A DNA stretch of 64,000 nucleotides, taken from NCBI RefSeq assembly GCF_016879755.1, contig NZ_WOFU01000002.1, positions 310,001 to 374,000 on the forward strand. Direction: 5' to 3'. The position numbers and the translations under genes are program-made. Under the pieces are notes generated by a model. The model did no database searches. It saw nothing but the letters and a program-made list of their open reading frames with translations, and was not told where the DNA came from. Shown piece by piece: positions 15,810-23,539 of this stretch (positions are counted from its first letter, which is position 1; the number at the start of each line of letters is the position of its first letter). The DNA is from Bacillus sp. B15-48 (GTDB lineage: Bacteria; Bacillota; Bacilli; Bacillales; Cytobacillaceae).

Positions 15810-17972
15810 TCAGTCCTGTTTTGCAAATTCGAATTTTATTTTCCTTGCTTGTTGATCCCATAGAAGTTTAGCAGCGAACTCCTTATTCTTACTAGCAAAC
15901 CCATTGATAAAATCTGTGCTTCCATTTTTGAGCAGAAGTTTTATATTTTTTTGAGTAATCGTCTTTCCGAGGATTTTCTTTGAGATGGTAAAATCACATT
16001 TCGTTTTCTGGTAATTTGAACAACCATAAAAACTGCCTTTATCGACAATACTCCCTTCACAAAACCGGCATCTCCCAAGGCTGGTGTCCCCCCTTTGCCT
16101 CCCTTGTCTTTTACCGGGAACAAAGGCATCTTTGATCTCTGGCTCAAATCCCCAGTGATTAGAAGCGGCTACCGTTTTTTCTACAAGATGTGCCACCAAT
16201 TTATTTGTTTGCTCCATAAATTGTTTAGGGGAGGCCGTTCCTTCGCCAATTTCTTTTAAACGCTGCTCCCATTTACCTGTCATTTCAGGAGATGCAAGGA
16301 CTTGCTCACCAAGTGCTTGCATGAGAATTTTCGCTTTTGCTGTCGCAAAAACAAGATTTTTGTTAATTTTAATATAAGCGCGATTTTTTAACATCATGAT
16401 AATTCCTGCGCGAGTAGCTTCAGTACCAAGCCCTTGGGTTTTCATCAATACCTTTTCTAATTGCTTGTCTTCAACATGCTTTCCGGCTGTCTTCATTAAT
16501 GTTATTAATTGCCCTTCTGTATAGCGTTTCGGTGGCTGTGTTTTACTTTCTTTCACAACTGTTTTTGACACTAGTCCTTTATCACCTTGTACAATTTTAG
16601 GGAGTTCAGGAACCTTCTCTTTTTCTCTAAGCGGGAGTACTCGATACCAACCTTCTTCAAGCTGTACTTTTCCCTTCGAAATAAAATCTGCTTTTCCATC
16701 AACAAGTGTACGAATCGTTGTGTACTCTGCAGTTGCTGCCGGGAAATGCGCAGCAATGATTGACCTTACAATTAAATCATATAGCTTTCTTTCGTCCGCT
16801 GTTAACCGGTTTAAATCAGGAACTTGTTCAGTTGGTATAATCGCATAGTGGTCAGTTACCTTTTTCTCATTCACATACCTCTGATTGTTTTTAATTGATT
16901 CGATTGGCAATGGGAAAAATTCTTTATAATCTTGGATTGCACGAATTTTAGCTAATATGCCGGGAAATTCCTCGGCTTCACCTTCAGTAATATACCTTGA
17001 ATCTGATCTTGGATAAGAAATAATGCCTCGTTGATAAAGGCCTTGTAATAGATCAAGTGTTTTTTTCGGTGAGATTTTAAACTTTTTGTTGGCGTCTGCC
17101 TGAATAGCGGATAAATTATAAAAAAGTGGAGGTGAAAAATCTTTTTTCTCATTTTTCACATTGATTGCTTCCGCTTGTTTCCCTTCGCAAAATGAAGATA
17201 TTCTGTTTGCCAACTCTTTCGTATCAATCCTTGAGTTTCCACCTTTTTCCCATTTACCACTATACTTTTTACCGTTTAAATTAAAACTTGCCTCTACCTC
17301 CCAGAAAGGCTCCGACACAAATTTTTCAATTTCCTCTTCCCTTTTTACAATCAAAGAGAGTGTAGGTGTTTGAACCCTCCCAAGCGAAAACACATCGGAA
17401 AATCCGTGGTTTTGTAAAAGCAATGTATAAAGCCTAGAAGCATTCATGCCTACTACCCAGTCTGCACAAGCGCGTGTATAGGCTTCAAAATATAAGTTCT
17501 TTGTATCCGATTCATGCAGAAGATTTCGGAACCCTTCACGGATAGATTTAGGAGTCAAGGAAGAAATCCAAAGACGTTTTATCGGTTTCGAACATCTTGC
17601 TAGTCGAAGAATATTTCTGATGATCAACTCCCCTTCACGCCCGGCATCACCTGCATGGATAATTTCCGATACTTCAGGGTGATTGGTTAATTGTTGGATG
17701 AGTGAAAACTGCTTTGTTTTCTCCTTAACGACTTCATATTTAAAATGAGAAGGAATAATTGGAAGTGTCTCTAGCGACCACTTTTTCCAAGAGGAGTTAT
17801 ATTTCTCTGGAGCTGCTAATTCTGTTAAATGTCCGATGGCCCACGTTACATACGCACCATCTGAAAAAATATCATTCGGAAGGATTTCAATATAACCATC
17901 TCGTTTTTTTGTTTTAAAAACGGAGGCAAGCGTTCTACCTTGATCAGGCTTTTCGGCGATAATTAATTTCAT
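15810..17972 (-). CDS. topB: DNA topoisomerase III
   Basis: A type IA topoisomerase that decatenates DNA through a transient 5'-phosphotyrosine. The Toprim domain (about residues 1-130) carries HAGDAGREGEL with the metal aspartates, and the catalytic tyrosine is Y320 in ISYPRSDSRYI. The C terminus holds one zinc-ribbon-like element with four cysteines (CRFCEGS, then CSNYQKTKC) and a basic tail. At 720 residues it matches B. subtilis TopB (727). It is probably transcribed alone. No conjugative genes are nearby, so this is the chromosomal copy rather than an element-borne one. Confidence 0.95.
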   Translation of the reverse strand: MKLIIAEKPDQGRTLASVFKTKKRDGYIEILPNDIFSDGAYVTWAIGHLTELAAPEKYNSSWKKWSLETLPIIPSHFKYEVVKEKTKQFSLIQQLTNHPEVSEIIHAGDAGREGELIIRNILRLARCSKPIKRLWISSLTPKSIREGFRNLLHESDTKNLYFEAYTRACADWVVGMNASRLYTLLLQNHGFSDVFSLGRVQTPTLSLIVKREEEIEKFVSEPFWEVEASFNLNGKKYSGKWEKGGNSRIDTKELANRISSFCEGKQAEAINVKNEKKDFSPPLFYNLSAIQADANKKFKISPKKTLDLLQGLYQRGIISYPRSDSRYITEGEAEEFPGILAKIRAIQDYKEFFPLPIESIKNNQRYVNEKKVTDHYAIIPTEQVPDLNRLTADERKLYDLIVRSIIAAHFPAATAEYTTIRTLVDGKADFISKGKVQLEEGWYRVLPLREKEKVPELPKIVQGDKGLVSKTVVKESKTQPPKRYTEGQLITLMKTAGKHVEDKQLEKVLMKTQGLGTEATRAGIIMMLKNRAYIKINKNLVFATAKAKILMQALGEQVLASPEMTGKWEQRLKEIGEGTASPKQFMEQTNKLVAHLVEKTVAASNHWGFEPEIKDAFVPGKRQGRQRGDTSLGRCRFCEGSIVDKGSFYGCSNYQKTKCDFTISKKILGKTITQKNIKLLLKNGSTDFINGFASKNKEFAAKLLWDQQARKIKFEFAKQD

Positions 17973-18070
17973 GGGTCCTCCTAAAGCTTTCGCACAAAAA
18001 TAAAAGTATAGATCTATTATATATATTATCCGAGTTTCTATCTAACGGTAAAGATGCAAGAGTAAAATCA

Positions 18071-18370
18071 TTATTTATTTCCTTTATTAGGGTAGGGATC
18101 AATCGTTGAATTTCTTTTCACAAACCAAGCATCTTCTGAAACAACTGTCAACACAGTGAGTATAAATGCTGGAATCTTTTCAACAAGAAAAACAATAACA
18201 CCCATATTCTCGTCAAAAATAATAAACGAGTCCCCATGGGAAAAACCTCCTAATTTCGGACCGATATACATCATCGATTGAATAATCGTTTCCCTTTCGT
18301 CATCGTCTAACTCTAAATTGGCTGTAAACCTCAAAACCCAATCATTACTAGCGATTGAAAAGCGATACAT
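18071..18370 (-). CDS. Uncharacterised 99-residue protein
   Basis: I do not recognise this family. It opens MYRFSIASNDWVLRFTANLEL, has an acidic DDDERETIIQSM helix, a middle containing GGFSHGDSFIIFDENMG, and a hydrophobic stretch (FLVEKIPAFILTVLTVV) that could be buried beta structure or a weak membrane segment. No signal peptide is present. AAGGGTGAG lies close upstream of the ATG. It lies between topB and the divergent cold-shock gene. Confidence 0.6.
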   Translation of the reverse strand: MYRFSIASNDWVLRFTANLELDDDERETIIQSMMYIGPKLGGFSHGDSFIIFDENMGVIVFLVEKIPAFILTVLTVVSEDAWFVKRNSTIDPYPNKGNK

Positions 18371-18490
18371 TTTCTCACCCTTTTTCTTTTAAATAAAAGA
18401 TATGAGAATGTAAATTTTTTTATGCTTTTCCAAAAATGCTAACATCCGTCCCCATAATTGTGAATTAATGTGAAAGATACATTAGGCTTC

Positions 18491-18520
18491 TTGACTGTCA
18501 ATGGTACTTTCATGTATATT
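18491..18520 (+). promoter_or_regulatory. Promoter of the cold-shock gene
   Basis: TTGACT and TATATT are 18 bases apart, placing the transcript start about 115 bases before the ATG. Long 5' leaders are usual for csp genes and mediate cold-dependent translation. Confidence 0.65.
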
Positions 18521-18642
18521 TAAAGCATCATTTATCAGAATATATCATTATTATAGCGATAAAATAATATGTTCTTTTAAATGAAAAATATTTACTTGGA
18601 CACAATGAAGTGTCTTGAAAAGGCTTAGGAGGAAAAAGTAAC

Positions 18643-18843
18643 ATGCAAAACGGTAAAGTTAAATGGTTCAACAATGAAAAGGGTTTCGGTTTTATTGAAG
18701 TTGAAGGCGGAGACGATGTATTTGTACACTTCAGTGCCATTCAAGGAGAAGGATACAAGGCTCTAGAAGAAGGGGAAGAAGTTTCTTTCGAAATCGTTGA
18801 AGGAAACCGCGGACCACAAGCTGCTAATGTTGTTAAATTATAA
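18643..18843 (+). CDS. cspD: Cold-shock protein (CspD/CspB type)
   Basis: A 66-residue single cold-shock domain that binds single-stranded RNA and DNA and melts mRNA structure. RNP1 (KGFGFIEV) and RNP2 (VFVHFSAI) are intact, and the whole sequence, from [17 protein letters not shown] to [10 protein letters not shown], is standard. TAGGAGG precedes the ATG. A strong sigma-A-type promoter with a leader of about 115 bases and a dedicated terminator make this a compact monocistronic unit. Whether it is orthologous to cspB, cspC or cspD is not certain from sequence alone; position suggests cspD. Confidence 0.93.
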   Translation: MQNGKVKWFNNEKGFGFIEVEGGDDVFVHFSAIQGEGYKALEEGEEVSFEIVEGNRGPQAANVVKL

Positions 18844-18872
18844 TAGATGATTGATGATTCGTTTTCAATCCA

Positions 18873-18898
18873 GGCTGGCATATTTGCCAGCCTTTTTT
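18873..18898 (+). terminator. Terminator after the cold-shock gene
   Basis: GGCTGGCA and TGCCAGCC with a four-base loop run into TTTTTT. Confidence 0.92.
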
Positions 18899-18903
18899 AA
18901 ATC

Positions 18904-19095
18904 TTACTCGCTGTCACGTTCGGATAAGCCCTCCCCACAGGCTTTGATTTTCTCGCCAACAGTGCATTTTGTAATACAAAAACGATGAGCGTAACGCTTA
19001 CCGAAATCTTTTTTATGCTGTTTTTTCAAAAAACAACCTTTACAATATGTACACAATAACTCCTCTACTTGTGAAAGAATCTCAATCCGTTTCAA
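18904..19095 (-). CDS. ypeQ: Zinc-finger protein YpeQ
   Basis: A 63-residue protein with five well-placed cysteines plus histidines (CTYCKGC, then HRFCITKC, then ACGEGL), the pattern of the small zinc-finger family that includes B. subtilis YpeQ. It probably binds one or two zinc ions. Function unknown. It follows ypeP on the same strand by 15 bases, so the two are likely co-transcribed, as in B. subtilis. Confidence 0.85.
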   Translation of the reverse strand: MKRIEILSQVEELLCTYCKGCFLKKQHKKDFGKRYAHRFCITKCTVGEKIKACGEGLSERDSE

Positions 19096-19110
19096 AAATC
19101 ATCGCACCCC

Positions 19111-19830
19111 TTACAGAATTTGCATTTTACTGTGGATCACTTTTCCTTGAAGAGCTTGTGAAGCTAATTTATCCGCTTCTTTATTTCCTTTACGATCAAT
19201 TGGAATAAATTTCGAGTAAAGTCCTAATTCTTTTATCTTATTTTCGATTCGATCAAGCCAACGGTTTAAACTTTCTTCATAACAAGGCCATTCTCCTTCT
19301 AATTGCTTAAGGACAACTTGTGAATCTCCCCTAAATTCGCATGATAAATGATGGACTCCTAACTCCTCTAATAAAGTTAAAGCGAAATAAAATGCGGCAT
19401 ACTCCGCTTCATTGTTTGTTTGTAATTCCTCGACCATCTGGTTCGCACGTAAACGATACTTCTTTTTCCCTTGGTGATAATAGATGATTGCACCAAGCCC
19501 TGCAAGATTTGTTGAGCGATCAAAACCGCCATCAAAATATACGGTTAAATCATGGGGCTCCTCTTCGATTTCTGCAAGAAGCTTTCTTAATTCCTTTATA
19601 TTCCAGTTTGTTCCAACTTCATCTGAAAAACGAATATCATCCGCTCTTCCTAATCTCTCAAGGTCTTCAGCTGTATGTAAAGCAACCTCTCCTTCTAGCC
19701 AATCCGAAGTAAACCAAATAGCCTCTTTTCCCTTTAGTTTATATTTCCACTCCAATTTATACTTCAATTTACTCGCCCTCTCATTTCTCAAATAGGTTGA
19801 TGATTTTAACGTTTCATTATCGTTCTTCAC
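19111..19830 (-). CDS. ypeP: RNase H-like protein YpeP
   Basis: A 239-residue protein. The first 90 residues are a family-specific N-terminal region; the rest is an RNase H fold. All four acidic catalytic positions are present: D100 (VYFDGGFD), E143 (TNNEAEY), D169 (RGDSQVV) and D220 (NKEADKLA). Intact residues suggest an active RNA-DNA hybrid nuclease, but B. subtilis relatives of this group have been regarded as weak or inactive RNases H, so activity is open. It is divergent from a second RNase H-like gene (ypdQ) 71 bases away. Confidence 0.85.
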   Translation of the reverse strand: MKNDNETLKSSTYLRNERASKLKYKLEWKYKLKGKEAIWFTSDWLEGEVALHTAEDLERLGRADDIRFSDEVGTNWNIKELRKLLAEIEEEPHDLTVYFDGGFDRSTNLAGLGAIIYYHQGKKKYRLRANQMVEELQTNNEAEYAAFYFALTLLEELGVHHLSCEFRGDSQVVLKQLEGEWPCYEESLNRWLDRIENKIKELGLYSKFIPIDRKGNKEADKLASQALQGKVIHSKMQIL

Positions 19831-19901
19831 TCAGATTTTATGATACACTTATTTAAAACATTATAATCAAATATATTATCAATACTAAGGAGAAATGATT
19901 C

Positions 19902-20309
19902 TTGATCGAAGTATATACTGATGGTGCGAGTGCTGGTAATCCCGGGCCAAGTGGGGCTGGAATATTTATTAAAGCGAATGGCGAGGTTTTTCGTTATTCC
20001 ATTCATTTAGGCTCAATGTCCAATCATGAAGCTGAATTTCTTGCTCTAATTAAAGGTTTAGAGGTTTGTCATGATAAAGGATTTAAAGTTGTCTCTTTCC
20101 GGACTGATTCAGAGCTTGTTTGTAGAGCCATTGAAAAAGAATTTGTCAAAAACTCCACCTACACACCTTTGTTAGAAAAAGCCTTAAACTTAACGCAATG
20201 CTTTGACCTATTTTTTATAAAATGGATTCCTTCTTCAATGAATAAAGTAGCCGATGACCTTGCGCGAAAGGCAATTAGAAGTTCATGCTCCTATCAGGAG
20301 AATGAGTAA
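19902..20309 (+). CDS. ypdQ: RNase HI-like protein YpdQ
   Basis: A 135-residue minimal RNase H domain opening IEVYTDGASAGNPGPSGAG. Active-site residues D7, E45, D69 and D118 are all present. Like other short bacterial members it lacks the basic handle of E. coli RNase HI, which reduces substrate binding. The start is TTG at 19902, with AAGGAG ten bases upstream. Its stop overlaps the ATG of the next gene (TAATG), so the transporter is translationally coupled to it. Confidence 0.88.
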   Translation: MIEVYTDGASAGNPGPSGAGIFIKANGEVFRYSIHLGSMSNHEAEFLALIKGLEVCHDKGFKVVSFRTDSELVCRAIEKEFVKNSTYTPLLEKALNLTQCFDLFFIKWIPSSMNKVADDLARKAIRSSCSYQENE

Positions 20310-21253
20310 TGAAACAAACAGCTCTAGCTGACTTATCTCTTTTGGTTGTTGCGCTCATTTGGGGCGCTACTTTTGTTGTCGTTCAAAATGCTATTTCCTT
20401 TTTAGAACCTTTGACTTTTAATGGAGTTCGATTCGGAATTGCAACGATTATTCTTTGTTTCTGGCTCGCTCTATTTAAACGACAGCAACTAAATGCCTTA
20501 AGTAAAGGTTTAATAATTTCCGGCATTATCCTAGGGTTTTGGCTTTTTATCGGCTATGCCTTTCAAACGATTGGACTATTATATACTTCTTCATCTAAAG
20601 CCGCTTTTATAACTGGACTTAGTGTGGTGATGGTCCCGACCTTTACAATTCTATTCCTTAAAAAAAGACTAAACTCAAATGTGTATATTGGTGTTGCCAC
20701 CGCAACCATCGGTCTTTATTTATTAACAATGACAGATATTGCTGGATTAAATATTGGTGATACTCTCGTTTTTATTTGTGCAATCGGGTTTGCGGTGCAA
20801 ATCCTTTTAACAGGTAAGTACACAACTAAGTACCCTACATTATTGTTAACTATTATCCAAATTGCAACCGTATCTATTTTATCGGGTTTTGCTGCTTTTA
20901 TGTTTGAGGACTGGCAAAGAGTAAAGGATACCTCGATACTATTATCATCTGAAGTGGTCAGTGCTTTGCTCATCACCGCTGTTTTCGCTACCGCCGCTGC
21001 TTATTTAATCCAAACGAAATTTCAAAAATACACGACTGCAACAAGAGTCGCATTAATTTTTGCTATGGAGCCGGTATTTGCTGCAATAACAGGGTATCTG
21101 TGGGCTGGGGATCGCCTATCTAACAGCGCAATGCTCGGTTGTATCTTGATCTTTGTCGGAATGGTTCTTTCTGAATTACCATTTAATATAATAAAGATGT
21201 TCAAACGGAAATTTATTGTTTCATCAAAAAAACGAGCTGACACTAAAGGGTGA
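20309..21253 (+). CDS. EamA/DMT-family transporter
   Basis: A 314-residue membrane protein with about ten helices arranged as two EamA repeats (about residues 5-140 and 150-290). It starts ADLSLLVVALIWGATFVVVQ and has the repeat signatures SSKAAFITGLSVVMVP and ATRVALIFAMEPVFAAITGYL. Members export amino acids or other metabolites; the substrate here is unknown. CAGGAG inside the end of ypdQ serves as its ribosome site. A second EamA gene lies at 32342-33253. Confidence 0.88.
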   Translation: MKQTALADLSLLVVALIWGATFVVVQNAISFLEPLTFNGVRFGIATIILCFWLALFKRQQLNALSKGLIISGIILGFWLFIGYAFQTIGLLYTSSSKAAFITGLSVVMVPTFTILFLKKRLNSNVYIGVATATIGLYLLTMTDIAGLNIGDTLVFICAIGFAVQILLTGKYTTKYPTLLLTIIQIATVSILSGFAAFMFEDWQRVKDTSILLSSEVVSALLITAVFATAAAYLIQTKFQKYTTATRVALIFAMEPVFAAITGYLWAGDRLSNSAMLGCILIFVGMVLSELPFNIIKMFKRKFIVSSKKRADTKG

Positions 21254-21268
21254 TTCCTAGGTCAGCTC
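21225..21268. terminator. Terminator between the EamA gene and the 89-residue gene
   Basis: GAGCTGAC and GTCAGCTC pair across about 19 bases. The T run is strong on the minus strand (GTTTTTTT) and weak on the plus strand. Confidence 0.75.
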
Positions 21269-21272
21269 ATTT

Positions 21273-21542
21273 CTATGTGCCGAGTAGTTTTTGGTTGTTT
21301 ACATAGCGAACTGCTTCCTCGCGGTTGCATATTCCATTATTACTAAACGTCTCAAGCAGTGAAATATAAAAGCTACCATCGAATTTCCTTTGTGCTTTTA
21401 AGGTGTATTCAATGGCAACATTTGTGAGTTCATCCGATGCTCCTGTATACTGCTTGCCAAAATAGATAAAACCGATTACATCTTCCCCGAAATGAAAACC
21501 TTTGCTTTTAAGATTCTGTAAGTAATTCTCCAATGAGTTCAT
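21273..21542 (-). CDS. Uncharacterised 89-residue protein
   Basis: Family not identified with certainty; the size is similar to small conserved proteins found at this position in Bacillus. The protein is soluble, with an aromatic-rich centre (GEDVIGFIYFGKQYTGASDE) and a helical C-terminal half ending REEAVRYVNNQKLL. Its ribosome site (AGAGAGG) lies in the 3' arm of a hairpin at 21552-21598, so translation could be controlled by RNA folding. Confidence 0.65.
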   Translation of the reverse strand: MNSLENYLQNLKSKGFHFGEDVIGFIYFGKQYTGASDELTNVAIEYTLKAQRKFDGSFYISLLETFSNNGICNREEAVRYVNNQKLLGT

Positions 21543-21551
21543 TGATGATCC

Positions 21552-21598
21552 AATCCTCTCTACGGATGAAATATCTATGTAGATATTACCAGAGGATT
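21552..21598 (-). promoter_or_regulatory. Leader hairpin that can mask the ribosome site of the 89-residue gene
   Basis: On the minus strand AATCCTCT pairs with AGAGGATT, with a second internal dyad (AATATCT and AGATATT around ACAT). The 3' arm contains the purine-rich AGAGAGG before the ATG at 21542. No T tract follows, so it is not an ordinary terminator. Confidence 0.4.
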
Positions 21599-21608
21599 CG
21601 ATGTTTTT

Positions 21609-22070
21609 CTATCTTTTTTTCGTCAAAACAAAGCCTACTACACCTAAGCAAACTCCAAGAGCAGCACCTACAAGTACTTCTCCAGGTTTATGCCCCAGCA
21701 CTTCTTTTAATGGTTCAGGAGCTTTCTCAACATATTCCACAGTCTCATGTTTATGAATCTTATCCACCAACTCATCTAAATCGTTTACCTTTAATGTAAG
21801 TTCACCTGCTTGTCTTCGTATACCTTGAGCATCATACATGACAATAAGTCCGAAGACGACAGCAAGGGCAAAATCAATTGTAGGAACCCCCCTTTTTAAC
21901 GCCACATAAGTGCTTAACGATGATACTCCTGCGGAATGTGAGCTCGGCATCCCGCCAGTTGCAAAAAACAATTCGGGTTTCCATTCGTTTTCCTTAAAAT
22001 AATGAATCGGAATTTTTAATGCTTGAGCAATGCCTATGCTGGACAATGCAATTACAATTCCTTTATTCAA
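21609..22070 (-). CDS. Divergent PAP2 (YuiD-like) membrane protein
   Basis: A 153-residue protein of the divergent PAP2/DUF212 family. It has an N-terminal helix, the motif TGGMPSSHSAGVSSL (about residues 37-51, matching the PSGH-like acid phosphatase motif), FALAVVFGLIVMYDAQGIRRQAG, and a C-terminal pair of helices around HKPGEVLVGAALG. B. subtilis YuiD is 158 residues. A lipid or polyprenyl phosphatase role is plausible but unproven. I choose the TTG at 22070 (GAGGTGAG just upstream); upstream in-frame sequence to 22154 does not resemble the family. Confidence 0.85.
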   Translation of the reverse strand: MNKGIVIALSSIGIAQALKIPIHYFKENEWKPELFFATGGMPSSHSAGVSSLSTYVALKRGVPTIDFALAVVFGLIVMYDAQGIRRQAGELTLKVNDLDELVDKIHKHETVEYVEKAPEPLKEVLGHKPGEVLVGAALGVCLGVVGFVLTKKR

Positions 22071-22216
22071 ATTGCTCACCTCTATATTAATTTGAAAAAA
22101 AATGTCTGTTTTTATTCTTACGAAGCATAATAAGTACGAAAAGGAATATGGCAAAGGATTTATTTAAAGCTGCCAAACGATGAATCACTAATGAAACATA
22201 TAGGAGTGAATTGAGA

Positions 22217-22348
22217 ATGAGCAAAAAATCAGGAAGAGGAACAAAAGCACCCGGAGTAAACCCTCAAGGCTTTGGACAAGATGCGGATTTTACAGAAAAT
22301 CCAAAATCTAAATTAGAAAATGCGGCGAAAAAGAAAAATACAAAGTAA
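22217..22348 (+). CDS. sspL: Small acid-soluble spore protein L
   Basis: A 43-residue protein, MSKKSGRGTKAPGVNPQG at the N terminus and KSKLENAAKKKNTK at the C terminus, matching B. subtilis SspL (42 residues) in length, charge pattern and the GVxPQG and KLE.AAKK motifs. Minor SASPs are made in the forespore under sigma-G or sigma-F control. TAGGAGTG precedes the ATG. Its place between the RNase H cluster and ypcP is as in B. subtilis. Confidence 0.88.
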   Translation: MSKKSGRGTKAPGVNPQGFGQDADFTENPKSKLENAAKKKNTK

Positions 22349-22375
22349 CGATTGTTATCGAATAGCATCATACAC

Positions 22376-22410
22376 AAAAGCTCCAACGCCTATGCGTTGG
22401 AGCTCTGTTT
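22376..22410. terminator. Shared terminator of sspL and ypcP
   Basis: AGCTCCAACGC and GCGTTGGAGCT form a perfect 11-base stem with a four-base loop between the convergent genes. Confidence 0.85.
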
Positions 22411-23293
22411 AAGCAAGTTCCTCTTCGAATGGAATAAATTTGTGTAAACTTTTAAATTCAACCTCTTCGAACTTATCAAGAACCTTCTCTTGATTGACTT
22501 TTAACAAGGAATCATGAAAATCATATTCAAATTCTACGTCACATTTAATTTCGGCAAGCTGCCTGCTTAGATGGAGCATTTCTAAATCCTCTTGAATTTT
22601 CGCGCGCTGGGATTTAGTTAATTGATGAAGATTATCAAGAACACCTTCAATATTATTATATTGTTGTAGTAGTTTCACAGCTGTTTTTTCCCCAATCCCA
22701 CGCACACCAGGGTAGTTATCACTTGGATCGCCCATTAACGCTTTTAAATCGATCATTTGCTCCGGCCAAATCCCTTGTTCTGCAAATAACGATTCTCGAT
22801 TATGAACTAAATAATTTCCATATCCTTTTTGCAATAAAACAACTGATATTCGTTCATTTATTAATTGAAGGATATCTTTATCTCCAGTTAAAATAGCGAC
22901 ATTTGTCCCTTGTGGTGCGTTTTTGGCGATAGTTCCAATACAATCATCTGCCTCATAGCCACGGAGACCAATGTTTGGTATATCAAAGGATTCAACAATC
23001 TCTTTAACCAAATCAAATTGAGGAATCAATTCAATAGGTGGTTCACCTCTGTTTGCTTTATAATCTGGGAAAAGTTTCGTCCTAAACGTCTTACTCCCCA
23101 TGTCCCAACATACAGCAACATGGGATGGCTGAAAATTTGAAATAGCTGTCATTAAATGCTTAACAAAGCCTTGCACTCCATTTGTTGGAACCCCTTTTGA
23201 ATTTATCATAAATTGACCCGTCACTGAAGTCGCGTAAAAAGCTCTAAAAAGTAAGGCCATCCCATCGACAAGCATCAATGATGATTTTTTCAT
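22409..23293 (-). CDS. ypcP: 5'-3' exonuclease of the FEN family (YpcP)
   Basis: A 294-residue stand-alone relative of the 5' nuclease domain of DNA polymerase I. It removes RNA primers and flaps and is partly redundant with PolA in B. subtilis. Metal-site aspartates appear in LMLVDGMALLFRAFY, YEADDCIGTIA and ILTGDKDILQLI, and the helix-hairpin-helix DNA-binding motif is GVRGIGEKTAVKLLQ (about residues 195-210). Length is typical. AGGAGG precedes the ATG. It is single and converges on sspL. Confidence 0.93.
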   Translation of the reverse strand: MKKSSLMLVDGMALLFRAFYATSVTGQFMINSKGVPTNGVQGFVKHLMTAISNFQPSHVAVCWDMGSKTFRTKLFPDYKANRGEPPIELIPQFDLVKEIVESFDIPNIGLRGYEADDCIGTIAKNAPQGTNVAILTGDKDILQLINERISVVLLQKGYGNYLVHNRESLFAEQGIWPEQMIDLKALMGDPSDNYPGVRGIGEKTAVKLLQQYNNIEGVLDNLHQLTKSQRAKIQEDLEMLHLSRQLAEIKCDVEFEYDFHDSLLKVNQEKVLDKFEEVEFKSLHKFIPFEEELA

Positions 23294-23414
23294 AAATAAT
23301 TGGTCCTCCTGTATTCATCATATATGTCTAGTCTGAATTGCGAAAAGACAACTTATATATTATAACATGATTCATCCTCTATGGATGTTCATTTTCTATT
23401 TACTCACGCAAATC

Positions 23415-23446
23415 ACAAACAGGATGTCATCATGACATCCTGTTTT
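23415..23446. terminator. Hairpin between dynA and ypcP
   Basis: AACAGGATGTCA and TGACATCCTGTT form a 12-base stem downstream of dynA. The T tract is better on the plus strand than on the minus strand, so its strength for dynA is uncertain. Confidence 0.65.
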
Positions 23447-23539
23447 AAGATACATCTACGGTGACTTAGTCATTCACCGTACTTAGTAATTTCTACAACC
23501 AAGCATTCGCTGTTCAGTGACGCCATAACAGGCACTTTC

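Noticed and set aside
22155-22216. Sigma-G promoter of sspL
   Set aside because: ATGAAT and CATATA elements can be picked out but the spacing (about 11 bases) is wrong for sigma-G, so I do not call it.
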